From Jacaranda mimosifolia (Eukaryota; Streptophyta; Magnoliopsida; Lamiales; Bignoniaceae): a stretch of DNA of 64,000 nt. A program made the position numbers and the translations under genes. Numbering within the stretch: position 1 is the first letter of the stretch; every line of letters begins with the position of its first letter. Positions 48,601 through 60,812 of the stretch are shown here, in pieces. Under the pieces are notes generated by a model. That model saw nothing but the letters and a program-made list of their open reading frames with translations, was not told where the DNA came from and made no database searches. Location of the stretch: positions 2,853,001-2,917,000 of the forward strand of contig CM032123.1 of NCBI GenBank assembly GCA_018894105.1, written 5' to 3'.

Positions 48601-51527
48601 TTACTCTTGTTCGACTTGGCCCAGAAAGTTAAGCAGGAGCATCAACATTGTCATCTTGTGGTTTTTACATATGCTCTTCAGAATACCCAACTTAGTCAAG
48701 GTAGTCATGTAATTGATGTAAAAACCTTCACCCACTCCAACTTACAGAAATATTATAGGAAATTAGACACTTCAACAAATATTCACTTTAAGCAACAAGA
48801 GGAAATTTTAGTAAGAACAACCACCTAAAAGAACAAAAGACATGAAGGAGCAATTTGTTAACAATACAAAGGAGGGCGTACACTTTATTTGTAGTGACTT
48901 ACAAGCCCACATTACAAGGCTTATAACATATACACCAGGTACCAAGTCTATCAACTTTCAAAGATAAAACGAAATAGCAAAAATAGTGAAAATGTACAAA
49001 GTGAAAATAGATGAAAGCTTGATGGCTCCAATGCACTCTGCTGGGGAATATCAACAGCCCCCTGACATTATTAACACAAAATGAAATGCTGAAAAATCAC
49101 TCAAGCTGGGATACCAAGTGCACTCAAAATATCTTATATGGGGATTAGACAAGATTTATCCAAAGAAGTCAAGAGCAAATATACAGTTCATAATACAATA
49201 GCAACCAAAGAAAAAACAACAGAAATATAATTTTGAAGGGAGAGGGGGAGTTTGGGGGGGTGAGATGAAGCTTTGTCTAAATTGAAACAATTGAAACTTA
49301 TCCAAATGCCTGGAATCCTAATCATGTCATGTACAATAAAGTCTTTCTGATGAAGCAGGTCCAATATCCCAACAATTTCGGTAGAAAGCTATAAACTAAA
49401 ATTTGAGGCTATGGCTGCCAATGGATTACATACTAATTCCCACCGGACAACTAAGAAATAAATTAATAATCACATAACAACTTACAACCACACTTGAAGT
49501 GCCCCCTAGCACATAATAGATTTGAAGACTACAAGATCCTGATCTGAGACCTTAAAAGAATCATTGGCTAAGATACAGTTCTTCGATTTAAGAAGGTACA
49601 ACAGAGCGGTCAGTGGTCATATCATTTTACATGCATCAGATAGAGCAGCACCAAATTTATGGCAATTAATAATGAAATTATGCTGCAATTGCCTTGTGAC
49701 ACAAGACAAATACATAGTGAGCATCAGAAAAGACCGTAATATAACCATGCAAATAGGCAATTCTTCAAGAGAATTCTATATTCTCTGGTTTTAGAGGCCA
49801 GGCAAATCAATATAGCATCATCAAACTCAACGCACACCTAATCAATGAAAGAACTATGGCCACTCCACAATTATAAGCAGACAACACTTTCACACAATAT
49901 TTACCTTTCATGCTATAGATCTCAAATTCCACTGATTGAAAATTTTGAAAAACAAAAATAAAAGAGCAAGTAAACAAGAACCAAACAGCTTTCTGAATGC
50001 ACCAACCATACCATACCCTAAACTATCCAGATAGGGTACCTCCCTCATATTAAACCAGTAATGGTTCTGAAATTGGTTCAGTCGCTAAAGGAACTAATAC
50101 GTCTCTAATTTTAGCAGAGAAGAATGACAGAGAGTAATCATCTTCATTTAAACAGCTGCATCAATCCACAGGTGAAATCAGACAGATCAATAGAACTATA
50201 ATCGTTCTCCCTAAGATCTAGATTCTCATTAGTGAGGCAATCATTTCAATTTCTTTAAGTACATGTCCACCAAATGAATTTTCTTGATTATTTTCCCAAC
50301 CGGTACCCCTACTTTCATCACCTTTTCAATTTTTTTTTCCTGCTTTCGCAGGTTGACACCAAATTTCTGAAATACCTCGAGACAAAAACTTGTCACACTT
50401 CTCAATAAAAGAATAACCAGACATTTTCTTTAAACCTGGTAAACCTTTGCTTTGTGTTCATACATCCACCAAAAAGTTCCCTTCATCGATTTTCCATATA
50501 TCTGATGTGCAACCAAAGGGAGGCCATAATCCTACTGAAATTCATGGAAATTTGATATATGGCTGTGATCCTTATATTTAGTTGCTGAAGCATATGTGGC
50601 AACCAATTCTATCACACTAATCCTCCAGAAGGTAGGATGGTAACCAGGGTACTTATCTTATACTTCTCTTTTGTGTGAATTTTGATACAGAAGACTTCAT
50701 AATTTATATTTGTAAAAGAAACAAGAGAAAAACCTTTCGATTTGCTTCAAATTAGTTTGCTTATCTCCATAAATTTCATGACTGCCAAAACCACGATTCA
50801 TTGACCATAACCTCATAATGTTTGTGTTGTTCTACTTCTTATTCCATCTGTTTTCCGCTTGCTGATACAATTTGTCAACAAGCTAGAAACTCACTTTATA
50901 TTCATTAAGAGACACATATAAGCAAGCCCATTTACTTTTAAAGACACTACATACTGATAATATTTGTTCATTTGCCTTTCTGCCTTTTCCACTTGCAATC
51001 TTTGAATTAGTTATAACCAGAAGCAGTCATTTTGAAGTTGTGAAAACATGCAGTGTCATGCATAAGAAAACTCTTTCAATTTCCATGGTCCATTCAAAAT
51101 CAAATAATACCCAATGTATTATAAGAAAACTCTTTCAATTTCCATGGTCCATTCAAAATCAAATAATACCCAATGTATTATAAGAAAACTCTTTCAACTT
51201 CCACGGTCCAATTAAAATCAAAATAATGTCCTATTAATGAATCTTTCCAGATCAATAATGACCAATTTTTGCAGTTATCTTCTTCACGGGATTGGATTGC
51301 AATGCCCAATCCGAACCCTAGATAAGACATTTTCATTTAACCATTTATTGAATTAATTATTCTGCGAATTTCATTCTTTTACACTTATTCATAACTCTGA
51401 TTTACAATTGGTTACGGGAATCACTCAACAAAATTAAAAAAATTTAAGGATTTCTATAAAGATTTACCTGACAAAGATTAACATCTGAAGCCCAAGTAAC
51501 CCTTTTTGATTTCTGCGATCCTCCCAT
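45611..51527 (-). CDS. CCCH zinc-finger protein, C3H6/C3H30 type
   Basis: Four exons join in phase: 51527-51468 (MGGSQKSKRVTWASDVNLCQ), 47929-47720, 46966-46842 and 46703-45611, giving 495 aa. Exon 2 has VKLFLSEESPSRVRLGTQDH and DDNLPPGFEG. Exon 3 has NEWLVVAGEESEELEAQNQR and FEAIYPRPSAIPPN. Exon 4 has QDTPLVPVTPIEDDD, a long Ser/Pro/Met-rich middle, DINYYKSLIQQHGGER and a single CCCH finger, CLYFNSPKGCRNGANCAFQH (C-X8-C-X5-C-X3-H), near the C-terminus. This set is typical of the plant C3H6/C3H30 group, presumed nuclear nucleic-acid binders. Intron 1 is 3538 bp. Intron 3 is 138 bp, a multiple of three with no stop, so its retention would leave the frame open. Confidence 0.92.
47365..47550. 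repeat. 93-bp direct duplication in intron 2 of the CCCH gene
   Basis: The block starting atccgcaggggcacagacca at 47365 is repeated at 47458 with almost no change, ending in gtccaatcatca. Confidence 0.92.
51062..51240. repeat. Three 59-bp tandem copies in intron 1 of the CCCH gene
   Basis: ataagaaaactctttcaa starts at 51062, 51121 and 51180. The first two units are nearly identical and the third has diverged. Confidence 0.92.
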
Positions 51528-52209
51528 ATTTACAAATCAAATAAATTCGATTCGATTGGATTCGCAAATATATAGATATATCTTAAAAATTCAATCGCTT
51601 TTTAGCAATCAAATCGCCAACTTCCGGTACCGCACACTCATTAAAAAAACCCAAATTTCTGATTTATATTAGTTGATCTGATTTTCAATTGAGTGAATTG
51701 GTATAGAGAGAATGGAAGAGAAAGAAGGCGGAAATCCGAAGAAACCCTAGATCCTCTTTTTCTTTTGCCTTTTTCACCTTCTGCTCCGCTAGGAATAATT
51801 TAATCTTTTAGTCTCCCATTGCATTATATAGAGCCCCGTCTTTGCCTATTTGGGGAACACTTCTTTAAGAAGTAATTTATTTTTATAATTATTTTTTCCC
51901 GTACGTACACCGATACAAAATTCATTCAGATACCATAAGTCATTAAAATACCTTACCCAAAAATTTACTGGTAATGTTACTCGATCAATTAAGCAGTAAT
52001 ACTATATCTTTATTATAAGTATGAAGCAAATTTTAATAAAAATTAGGGTAAATTGTACAGCATTTCCTGTTATATATTCAATTGGTTCATAACCCCTTAT
52101 AAAATAAAAATTGATAAAAAAAACTCTTGTGTTTAATTGAAAATTGCTCACTTGACTGAACATCCTTTTGTTTCTTGTTTGATGTCTATTGAGTAGTAAA
52201 AAGACAAAA
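51528..52209. other. CCCH gene leader/promoter and intergenic DNA
   Basis: The CCCH gene leader and promoter must lie in the first few hundred bases right of 51527; ggatctagggtttcttcgg-like sequence on the minus strand near 51740 is typical of a plant 5' leader. No other gene seen. Confidence 0.5.
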
Positions 52210-52770
52210 TTGTCCATTTCAACTTAAATAATATTTAATATTTATAAAAAGGATATATAATATGTTTATATTTATACTTAAATATATAATATGTATACAT
52301 GTATAAGTTTATGTATAAATATATACATATGTATTATTTATTTATATATAATATATAAATTATTTTATTTATTCCAAATTAAATAATGTCTAATATTTAA
52401 AATAGTATATATAATATAGTTTTTATTTACATTGATATAATATACAAATATAAATTTATTTATAAATATATTATATATTATTTATTTATACATATCATGT
52501 ATATCCATATATATAATTTTTTTAATTCTTTGAAAATTAAACAATATTTAATATTTAAAAAAAAGGATATATATAATATGTTTCTATTTATACTTATATA
52601 TATAATATGTATACATATATAAGTTTATGCATAATAATTTTTAAAAAGTTTATAGAATATAGTTTTTATACACTTATATAATATATCTACATGTATAAAT
52701 TTATCTATAAAGATATTATATATTATTTATTTATACATATCATATATATCCATATATAAACTAATTGTGA
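52210..52770. repeat. AT-rich decayed tandem repeat
   Basis: The phrase order aaggatatataatatgttt, tatacttatatatataatat, gtatacat, ataagtttatg recurs at about 52243 and 52565 (spacing about 320 bp). A related unit, ataaatttatctataaa..atattatatattatttattta..atatccatata, is interleaved at about 52430 and 52690. The block is almost pure A/T. Confidence 0.75.
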
Positions 52771-52860
52771 TTATCATAGAGGGGCTGTGCACTTTGGCCA
52801 TGAAAATTAACTTAAATTTTGATATCTAAAAAATCTATCAAACTAAAATTTTCATTAATG

Positions 52861-53551
52861 GTTGGTGATGAGGGTTTGATCCGTTGTGTATTGGTCCAAT
52901 TAGGAGACTGGATGAAACCCGACCTCTCTGGTCGAGTTACTTGTTCTGGTGGGCTGAATCTTGCAATCACTAACAAACGTCAGGCTAGCCGAGGAGCCCT
53001 CGGCTTAGGCCCTCCGACGCTCAAGTCAATGTGGGTCGACTAGATTATAAGAGCAGCAGAGTATGGACTTTTTGTATATATGAGAGCATACCTTTAGAAG
53101 GTTGGAATGGGGGTATTTATAGCTTTCTCCACCTGTGAATTTGTCTTTGATGCCCCTAACGAGTAGTGAGGGCCTTTGTCCTTGCATGGGAGGCAATTGA
53201 TCAACTCCCCTCCCTCTGCCACTCCAGGTGGCCATCTTTCCAGGCTTTAACGTAGAGGCGTACACTGTTGAAGCGCCTGCTGCGTCAGATGGTAAGGGGG
53301 GGTGGCATGCGCCATTAATGTGGAGGCATGCCGCCCGTCGGTGCATTTAATGTGGCGGTAGAGTATTGTACTGTATTGACCTATCTGGTCGAGATGGTCG
53401 ACTAGACCTCATTTTGGGAAACAGGTTAGAGGCACAGGTCGAGCGAGGTCGATTGCGCCTATGGACCTCGGATATAAGACTGGCCTTGGCGCTGTATCTC
53501 TAGGCCAACTTGATTTGGACCGAGCTACTTGGGCCACCCCATATTAGTTGG
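52861..53551 (-). mobile_element. Solo LTR related to the Ty3/gypsy element, with TSD GTTGG
   Basis: The LTR lies at 52866-53546 in minus orientation. Its left edge tgatgagggtt is the complement of the element's LTR end, and its right edge gggccaccccatatta resembles the complement of the LTR start. Internal blocks ctagccgaggagccctcgg and ccctccgacgctcaagtca match the full element's LTR. The five flanking bases GTTGG are repeated exactly at 52861-52865 and 53547-53551. A TATAAATA lies on the minus strand near 53114. No internal element sequence remains. Confidence 0.9.
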
Positions 53552-55218
53552 TTTAAATTTCCATCATTTCTTGTTACTTAGAAAATCATTTGTCCCATTT
53601 AATCTTTGATAACACGAAAACCACCTCATTGTATTTGCAAATTTCCCTTATCTCAAACTCCCAATGCATGTCACTTTTCCCAATTATTAGAATTCTTTGA
53701 TTGATAAGTTTTTCTTTTAATTCTTTTTCTATCTTTAATAACTAATTCTATTAAAAAAACAATAAAAAGATCTATAAGTTTCTTAAATAAAAAATAAAGA
53801 AATGACAAATATGATGAAATAAAAAATAGAAATAGAGTATATATGAAATTATTCCATCGTTTCAACTTTCACCACAATAGTATAGTTCTCGTTGCCTTTT
53901 CTTTTCATTTTTTTTGCTTTCATAATAAATAAGATTACAATGGACCATGGGGCTATTTATAAGAAGTTGGAATCGAAGGCCCATTTCTAGATGTTGAGTC
54001 CACTTTCTTAGGATGGTCCAATGTGTGCATTCCAAGCCCAATTTTCTATTACATTGGCTGGCCCGTTTGGTTTCATTTCCGCACTCCATTTTCATATTTT
54101 TTACTATTTTAAAAATAAAATACATTACTTTTTACATATTTTTCACTCAACATCATTTTCAATTTTATTTTCAAAATACATTCTCCAATAACTTATGTAT
54201 CTTCTCCCAATAACCTATATATCCTACAACCTATTAAAACCAATATAATCATTACTTTTCCAACAATTTATTCAAATACAAACTCATTTTCAACTCATTT
54301 CCACTAACTAACTTTTTAAATTTTAGAAATGATGGAAATAAAAATAAAACCAAAAGGGATGGATCTATTGAACCACTAATTACATGATTTCTTGGATCTA
54401 AAGGGGCACACCAACAGGAATGAGTAGCTTTGTTCCCATTATAGTTTCAGCCGAGTTTGACCCTTGCCACAGCTCCTAACATTTTGTTGTTTCAATGACC
54501 ATGTCAATATGCATCCGACACTGTAGGAGATGAATTTCCTTTCCAGGCCTTCATCACTGAAAGTTGACGAATCTAAATTGAAGTTAGAAGAATCCCTCTG
54601 CAGGCAGCTGCCATCTACTTGGGATAGCATCATAGTCCCAAGAATCATTGATTATAACATTTTGTCAAGATTAGTGTTCGACAAAATCTTAGTAGCATGA
54701 TAAAGACAATTGATTTAACCTTGCGTGTCTGGCAGTCTTCTAAGAGCAAGATATCATTAGGACTACCCAGAACTTCTGCCAACCCTAAATATTAGGACCA
54801 ATATGGTCATGCCCGGCTCAAACACATGAGCACTCAATGTTTGTCAGAAACTAAAATAAATGATATTGTGATATCTCAATGTTTATTCCTTTGCACGAAT
54901 AAAACAAATAAACATATAAGAAACTGGTACCTCAGGCATACAGCACCTTGAGAGGATTGACAATCTGTAACATTCCCTTGACATGTAGTCTGGAGGATCA
55001 GTGATGAGTTGCTCCATGTTACTTGAGGATATAGCCAGCATAATCAAAGCCAATCATACAATTAATAAACTAAAATATGGTTGTAAAATAGGCAAGAATA
55101 GGCAAATTTTGAGAACTTACAAAATTGCAACATCCATGTGTACCTTCAGAGCAATTTCTGTTTGATTTCAAGCGAAGAGTACAAATTATATGGCGCTTCC
55201 AAAACCAATACTTCCGTC
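53552..55218. other. Intergenic DNA left of the PPR gene
   Basis: Contains a MITE-like element (54060-54362). A 70-codon minus frame at 54439-54648 has no recognised domain; it could be 3' untranslated exon of the PPR gene or chance. No other gene seen. Confidence 0.45.
54060..54362. mobile_element. MITE-like element, GGCCCGTTTGGTTTCATTTCC type
   Basis: Left end ggcccgtttggtttcatttc and right end ggaaataaaaataaaaccaa are complementary in large part. It is the same family as 5224-5712. Confidence 0.65.
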
Positions 55219-57390
55219 TCAATTGAGATGAGATAAGTGCTCAACCCTCCTCATTACTCTTCTCAACAGATTGGTAACAAGTATGTGCCAAGTTACAGTA
55301 TTGGGTATCAACCCACTGACCACTCCTCTATCTAGAAGTGCATAGGCTTCCTCAAACAAGCCTGCTTTACAGTAAGAACCAATCAAGGTGTTATAAGTGA
55401 TGGCATCTGGACAGACGCCTTCACTACTTAATTTTTCGAATAAGCTATAAGCCTCCTGGATCCGTTGCATCTTGCATAGGCCACTTATAATGTTGTTATA
55501 GGTGACTATATCAGGCTTCAGTCCTCGGTATATCATCTCCCTCAGAAACTCAAGTGCCTTTTGTATCCTGCCAGCTCTACATAAACTTCTGATCAATATA
55601 TTGCAAGATAAGTTATTAGATCTCAGTCCCTTTGTCATCATTTCCTCAAAGAGGCCCAAGGCTTTTTCGATAGCCCCATCTTCACAAAGTGCTTTTATAA
55701 GACCTGTGTAGGTGAACTCATCAAGAAGACATCCTCTGAATAGCATATCATTTACAAGTTTAAATGCTTCTTGGGTTGCCCTTTTCCTCAGGAAAGCATG
55801 AATCAGTGTGTTGTAGGTTACAGTATTAGCAATGACTCCGTCTAGGTACATATCTCTATACATGCACAGAGCCTCTTTCATCTTATCAATTTTGGTTAGC
55901 CCATATATCAAGGAATTGAAGGTAAAAATGTCAGCTTTACATCCATTCCTCGGCATGCTATGGAACAGCTCCATTGCCTCTTGTACCCGTCCAGCCTTGC
56001 ATAAAGCAGAGATTAGACAATTATATCCTACTGTATTTAGGCAAATACCTTTATGTGACATCTCATCTATGATGTCTTCAGCTTCCTTTAGCCAGCCTTT
56101 CTTGCAGTAACCATCAATCAAAATGGTGTAGGTTATCACATTTGGTTTGCAACCCTTCAGTGGCAGCTCTTCTACTAGTTGATGAGCAGAGGATAACAAT
56201 CTCTTCTTGCAAAGCCCACGAATAAGAATGTTGTAAGTATAAATATCCAGTTGATAAGCATTACTTACCATGTTCTCATCCAACACAGCTTTTGCTTCTT
56301 CAAATTGGCCATTTGTTATATACCCATGAATCAAAGTATTAAATAAGATAACATTAGGATTTGGTACTTTCTTCAGCAGCAAGCTTGCTTGGTCTACTTG
56401 ACCTGTTTTGCATAGCCCTTGCATTAAAACTCCATAAGTCATAGCATCAGGAGCAAAACCACGAACAAGCATCCGATCAACCAGTTTGGCAGCCTCATGA
56501 ACACGATCAACACGGCACAGGCCAATTATGACATCATTAAATGTATTTACATCTGGTGTACAACCCATCAGAAACATCTCCTCCAACAGCTTTAAAGCAT
56601 CATCCACTCTATTAGCACCTGAAAGTGCATGTATAAGTGTCTGATAAACTATTGAATTTGGTACGCACCCATGCTTTGTCATGTCTCTGAGGAGGGAACA
56701 TGCAGAATCAACCTCATTCACAATACAAAGTGCTTTCATTACTCTACCAAAGGTAAAAACAGTAGGGGAGATGCCCTTGCTCAACATCTCATAAATAACA
56801 TTTGGGGCAACTTTGGGACAATTACCAGCTAACAAAACATCCAAAACAACATTATAAGATTTAAATGTGGGTTCACAAGAAAAGGTATTCCTCATATCAA
56901 AAAGCAGCCTAACTGCTTGACCAGGCAAACCAGCTCTTCCATAGTGCCTCATGATCATAATAAAAATGGGCTCTGTTAAAACTATTCCTTCTGCTTTCAT
57001 CTGCAATAACAATCCATCAACGATCTTAAACTCCTTTAGAGCCCCGACTTTATCAATGAGAGTGTAGTACACATCAAAAGAATGACGATAGCCCTTCTGG
57101 CCACCAGCCCATTGGAACAACTCCATTGACATTGGCACATCCAGTTGGAGCTGTAGCAATTTATTTAACTGAAAAGGAGAAATTTTATTGAGTGATTTCT
57201 GGAGCTCTTCAAGGTCAAAAGGTTTAAGCAACCTCTCCCATTCATTTTCAGATTCTGTCCCATAACTATCATTATTAGTACTGATGAAACTTCCATTGCT
57301 ACGACAGGCACAAAATGAAACATTAAGAGTCTTGGGCAATGCGTGTAGCTTTTGAAAAATACATAGCCTAAGATTTGATCTCTTCACCAT
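55219..57390 (-). CDS. P-class PPR protein, At5g64320-like (mitochondrial)
   Basis: A single exon. The ATG at 57390 (MVKRSNLRLC) gives 723 aa; an in-frame ATG at 57414 would add eight residues. The N-terminus is basic with few acidic residues, as expected for a mitochondrial presequence. A conserved pre-repeat block follows: ENEWERLLKPFDLEELQKSL and SMELFQWAGGQKGYRHSFDV. About 15 pentatricopeptide repeats of 34-36 residues then run to the end, with typical cores such as TYNILIRGLCKK, TYTILIDGYCKKG and TYNTLIGSYCKAG. P-class PPR proteins bind organellar RNA in a base-selective way. The best remembered match is At5g64320 (MTL1), which supports mitochondrial translation. No DYW or E domain is present. 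Confidence 0.94.
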   Translation of the reverse strand: MVKRSNLRLCIFQKLHALPKTLNVSFCACRSNGSFISTNNDSYGTESENEWERLLKPFDLEELQKSLNKISPFQLNKLLQLQLDVPMSMELFQWAGGQKGYRHSFDVYYTLIDKVGALKEFKIVDGLLLQMKAEGIVLTEPIFIMIMRHYGRAGLPGQAVRLLFDMRNTFSCEPTFKSYNVVLDVLLAGNCPKVAPNVIYEMLSKGISPTVFTFGRVMKALCIVNEVDSACSLLRDMTKHGCVPNSIVYQTLIHALSGANRVDDALKLLEEMFLMGCTPDVNTFNDVIIGLCRVDRVHEAAKLVDRMLVRGFAPDAMTYGVLMQGLCKTGQVDQASLLLKKVPNPNVILFNTLIHGYITNGQFEEAKAVLDENMVSNAYQLDIYTYNILIRGLCKKRLLSSAHQLVEELPLKGCKPNVITYTILIDGYCKKGWLKEAEDIIDEMSHKGICLNTVGYNCLISALCKAGRVQEAMELFHSMPRNGCKADIFTFNSLIYGLTKIDKMKEALCMYRDMYLDGVIANTVTYNTLIHAFLRKRATQEAFKLVNDMLFRGCLLDEFTYTGLIKALCEDGAIEKALGLFEEMMTKGLRSNNLSCNILIRSLCRAGRIQKALEFLREMIYRGLKPDIVTYNNIISGLCKMQRIQEAYSLFEKLSSEGVCPDAITYNTLIGSYCKAGLFEEAYALLDRGVVSGLIPNTVTWHILVTNLLRRVMRRVEHLSHLN

Positions 57391-57414
57391 AACTCTAACA
57401 GGCAGCTGACACAT

Positions 57415-58990
57415 TCCAGGTCATATCCATAAAATCTTACATTCAGAGGACTAATGGAGCCGAATGGCCATTACCCTCTTTCTGTTTCTGAGTAAAATTC
57501 CTTGATCAAACTCCACTCTCAGCCACAAATCCCCTTGAAACAGGAAAAGAACCATCAATCTTCATGTAGAAAAACAGCAGTTAGACAGAGACAACAGTAT
57601 CTCAAATGACTTGCCTAGGAGAAAAGATTATTTTGTTGATAGGAGGCATATCTTTAAAGAGTATAAATAAATTTAGAAATTACAAAAAAAACTAACAGTT
57701 GAGATTATTCATCCTATACATATTCAACTTGGCACTGGATTAATTTGGTAATTGGTATCAATATCATTTTTATTTTTTTTACTCGAGGGACTGGTTAATG
57801 AAAGTAATATAGGCAAATGAAATTTACTGATTGTCATCATTCTTATCCAATCTACAGCACCAGTCAATTCTTCAGACAAGATAAATCAGTGACAACCACT
57901 GTCTTTCTTCATCAGTCCAAATAGAATCAGTTAGAGCATTTTCGTCATTTTTTGAGTGCATGTTAGATAACGCCTCTCGTTAATGGGCGCAATCATGGTC
58001 AGTGTCCTAAAGACAATAACATCAACATAAATAATTTCCTTTATCATTTTACTAGCATATTCCAGCCGTCTTTTCTCAAATTTGAAACTGTTCTTTGCTT
58101 TCCCAGCTTGGCATCAAGTCTAAATCTTGCCTTCTACCCCCAAATACACACCCGTCAGACCATCTCGAAATCCTTACTTCAGCAACAATTGGGCACAGGT
58201 TCTCAGCTTCGCCTAATACTAAAATATAATATACTTACATAATTTATGGACTAGATCAATGAGGAGTTATATCTTAACTCCCTTATCTAAAATTCCTTAA
58301 ATTCATTACAAGACTTAGAGCAAGTCCTTTTACTTATGTCAAATTGTCAATGCTAACTAGCAGGACAATGCTTTGAACTTCCAAAACGATAAATTCACTT
58401 CATTTATCCATTTACCTCTCATCATTCTGCCATTTTCCAGTTGCTGGAATGTACAGATGATCTTCACTAGTATCAAGCAATTTGCAATAGTAAAGTAGCT
58501 GCATTTTCGCGTATGAAAATCCCTCTCTATTTATTGTTCATTTAAAGCCTTCAATTTCCAGTTTGCTCCGGTCGCAAATTACATAGAAATTCATCTTCCT
58601 TTACTTATTGGTTGAATTGTGTAATCCTCTGAATTAATTTTTCCGAAATATACAAAGATTGACAACTAAATTGAATGGGGGAAAAAATAGAGATACAAGA
58701 AGAAATTAAGGATTTTTCCTGAAGATTTTACCTAAACCAATAACATCTGCGGCCAAAGTAAACTCTTCTAGATTCCTCAACTCTCCAATAGTCACCAGTA
58801 GAGCTGCAAAGTGGTGCGACGGTGGCGCACCGGCGAGAGAAATAGAAGGAAAGAGAGGAGAAATAGAAGGAAAAAATGTGTGTGGAGAGAAATGAGAGAA
58901 GAAAGGAAAGAACTGGGGAGGAAAAATAAAATGGACAAAGGAAATCGAATGAACACGGCGGTTTTTGATATGGATTACTTATTATTTTTA
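57415..58990 (-). other. PPR gene 5' leader region with probable leader intron
   Basis: On the minus strand, a donor-like ttggtttaggtaaaatctt at about 58735 suggests a 5' untranslated exon at roughly 58735-58990, spliced into the PPR exon near 57450-57540. The interval shows no coding exon. The exact acceptor is not settled. Confidence 0.4.
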
Positions 58991-59340
58991 TTTTCATGAC
59001 TTGCTTGATTATTTATCTAATACTAATAAGCAAAAGATGCGTGATATTTTTTTATTTACACATACTCACAATAAAATTTTTTTATTATAATCTAAATCTC
59101 AAATTTTATATCTTAAAAAATATTAAATTAATTTTTATCGAGCGTCAAGACATTACCTCATATGTATGAAATTCAGAATTCAAATTTTAATGAATATGTG
59201 TGTGTAAGAATAATGTCACTACGCCCAATTAATTACTCAACAAAAAATATTTGATATTTTGATTAGCAATGGAATAGCTATTATTAGTTAGTAATTGGAT
59301 AATCATTTACTTTTTATTTAGTTTATACTGGAATAGACTT
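58991..59340. other. Intergenic AT-rich DNA with SINE-like remnants
   Basis: aattcaaattttaatgaata then tgtgtgtgtaag (59170-59206) resembles the 3' part of the SINE-like family. An inverted partial match lies at 59050-59110. No gene seen. Confidence 0.35.
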
Positions 59341-59798
59341 AGGGATGGCAATGGGTTCGGATAAATCGGGCGGGGCGGGTTCGGGGTGAAAAAAATGGGG
59401 TTCGGGGCGGGTAGCGGGTCTTGATTAGCAAGACCCGCCTGGCTCCGGGGCGGGTTACGGGTTTAGGTGGACCCGCCCCGTATAGTAATTTATTATATAT
59501 ATTATATATAACATATATGTATGTATAAGTATTTAGTAGGCTATAATACTATATTAGAAAATTAGGGCTCCTCTTTTTTTTAACTTGTTTCAGTTTTATT
59601 CTCTCAAATTCGCTACTCACCACAGCAAAATTTGTACATCCAAATGATGATGAAAAAAAGAGGGTAAAAAAAAAAAAATATATATATATATACAAAAAAA
59701 AAAAGGTTTGGGCCGGTCCAACCCGCCGGGTTCGAGGCCAAAGGGAAGGCGGAGCAGGTCCCGGGTCTTGCCATACCCGCCCCGTTGCCATCCCTTTA
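59341..59798. mobile_element. GC-rich MITE with AGGGATGGCAA ends
   Basis: The left end agggatggcaatgggttcgg and the right end cccgccccgttgccatccct are complementary. Tagactt precedes the element (59334-59340) and recurs at 59799-59805, a probable target duplication of 7-8 bp, which is hAT-like. The ends are GC-rich (repeated gcgggt), while the core holds AT microsatellites. There is no coding capacity. Confidence 0.75.
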
Positions 59799-59805
59799 TA
59801 GACTT

Positions 59806-60812
59806 CATTTGAATCTAAGCTAACCTCACACATATAAATGCAAATGCAATATTACTCGACTAATTAATATAACCTAACAATATATCTACATATACACATT
59901 ACATAGGTACTAAATTAACTTCTTTTGTTGATTATTTATGCAATATCAGTATACGTTAAATCACTTTCAGGAAGCAGTTATACAACATACTAGTGAGTTT
60001 ATATTAATTTGTCAACTGATTAATTTACTAACCTTATGCTAATATAACTGTTAATTGTGAAACTAAACAATTTAAATTGAAGAATATTATTTAAAAACGA
60101 AACCAAGAAATGATAGCTTACCCTGGACTTGTTTTCTAATGTTTCTTTGTTCTATTGTACAATTTTTCCACAGAAAACCAATAACGTGAAATTCATTAAC
60201 TATTTAACTCCAAATACCATTGCATTTGTCGGTGACATTTTTCATGAAAGTTGAAAAGACACATTTTTGGTATGTGTTCACAACACTATGCATTAAAATA
60301 ACGTGTAAAAGTTAATAATGCATGAAATTCCATGTCAATCCATGGGTGCCTATATCACCCAACAAAATTGTGTTCAGACCCCCTTTTCAACACTTTGGAT
60401 CCTCTATTTCATTCCATGTTTCATCTTCTATTCCAATGTGATGTATTTCAAAGGCACACTTGCGCTCCTGAAGAACAGACCTCCATGTATATCTCCAAAG
60501 TCAAAATGAGATGACCAAAGGCAAATAACATTAGCCAGCAAAATACGAAGTTAAACTTACAATCAAGCTGTTGTTTCAGACAGACTAAAATAAAACAAAA
60601 TACAAAAAATAATAATATGGCAATTTACATGCAGCCTCACTGTCTTTACAACGCTCCCCAAAAGAAGAAAACAATACAGTATCGATCGATGCATAACTCG
60701 TTCACTTTCTGCATGCAAACAATGCAAGTTATGCAACAGAATCCACAAAGAAGCCAAAAGAGCAAAATACCCATCCGGGACCAATCGAATATCATCAGCT
60801 TCAGTAGCAAGA
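59806..60812. other. Intergenic DNA and 3' flank of the IQD gene
   Basis: The last 250 bp or so are likely the 3' untranslated region of the minus-strand IQD gene. Short open frames at 60318-60514 have no recognised features. Confidence 0.45.

Noticed and set aside
54439..54648. 69-aa minus-strand frame left of the PPR gene
   Set aside because: No recognisable domain; could be untranslated exon sequence, but splice sites were not convincing.
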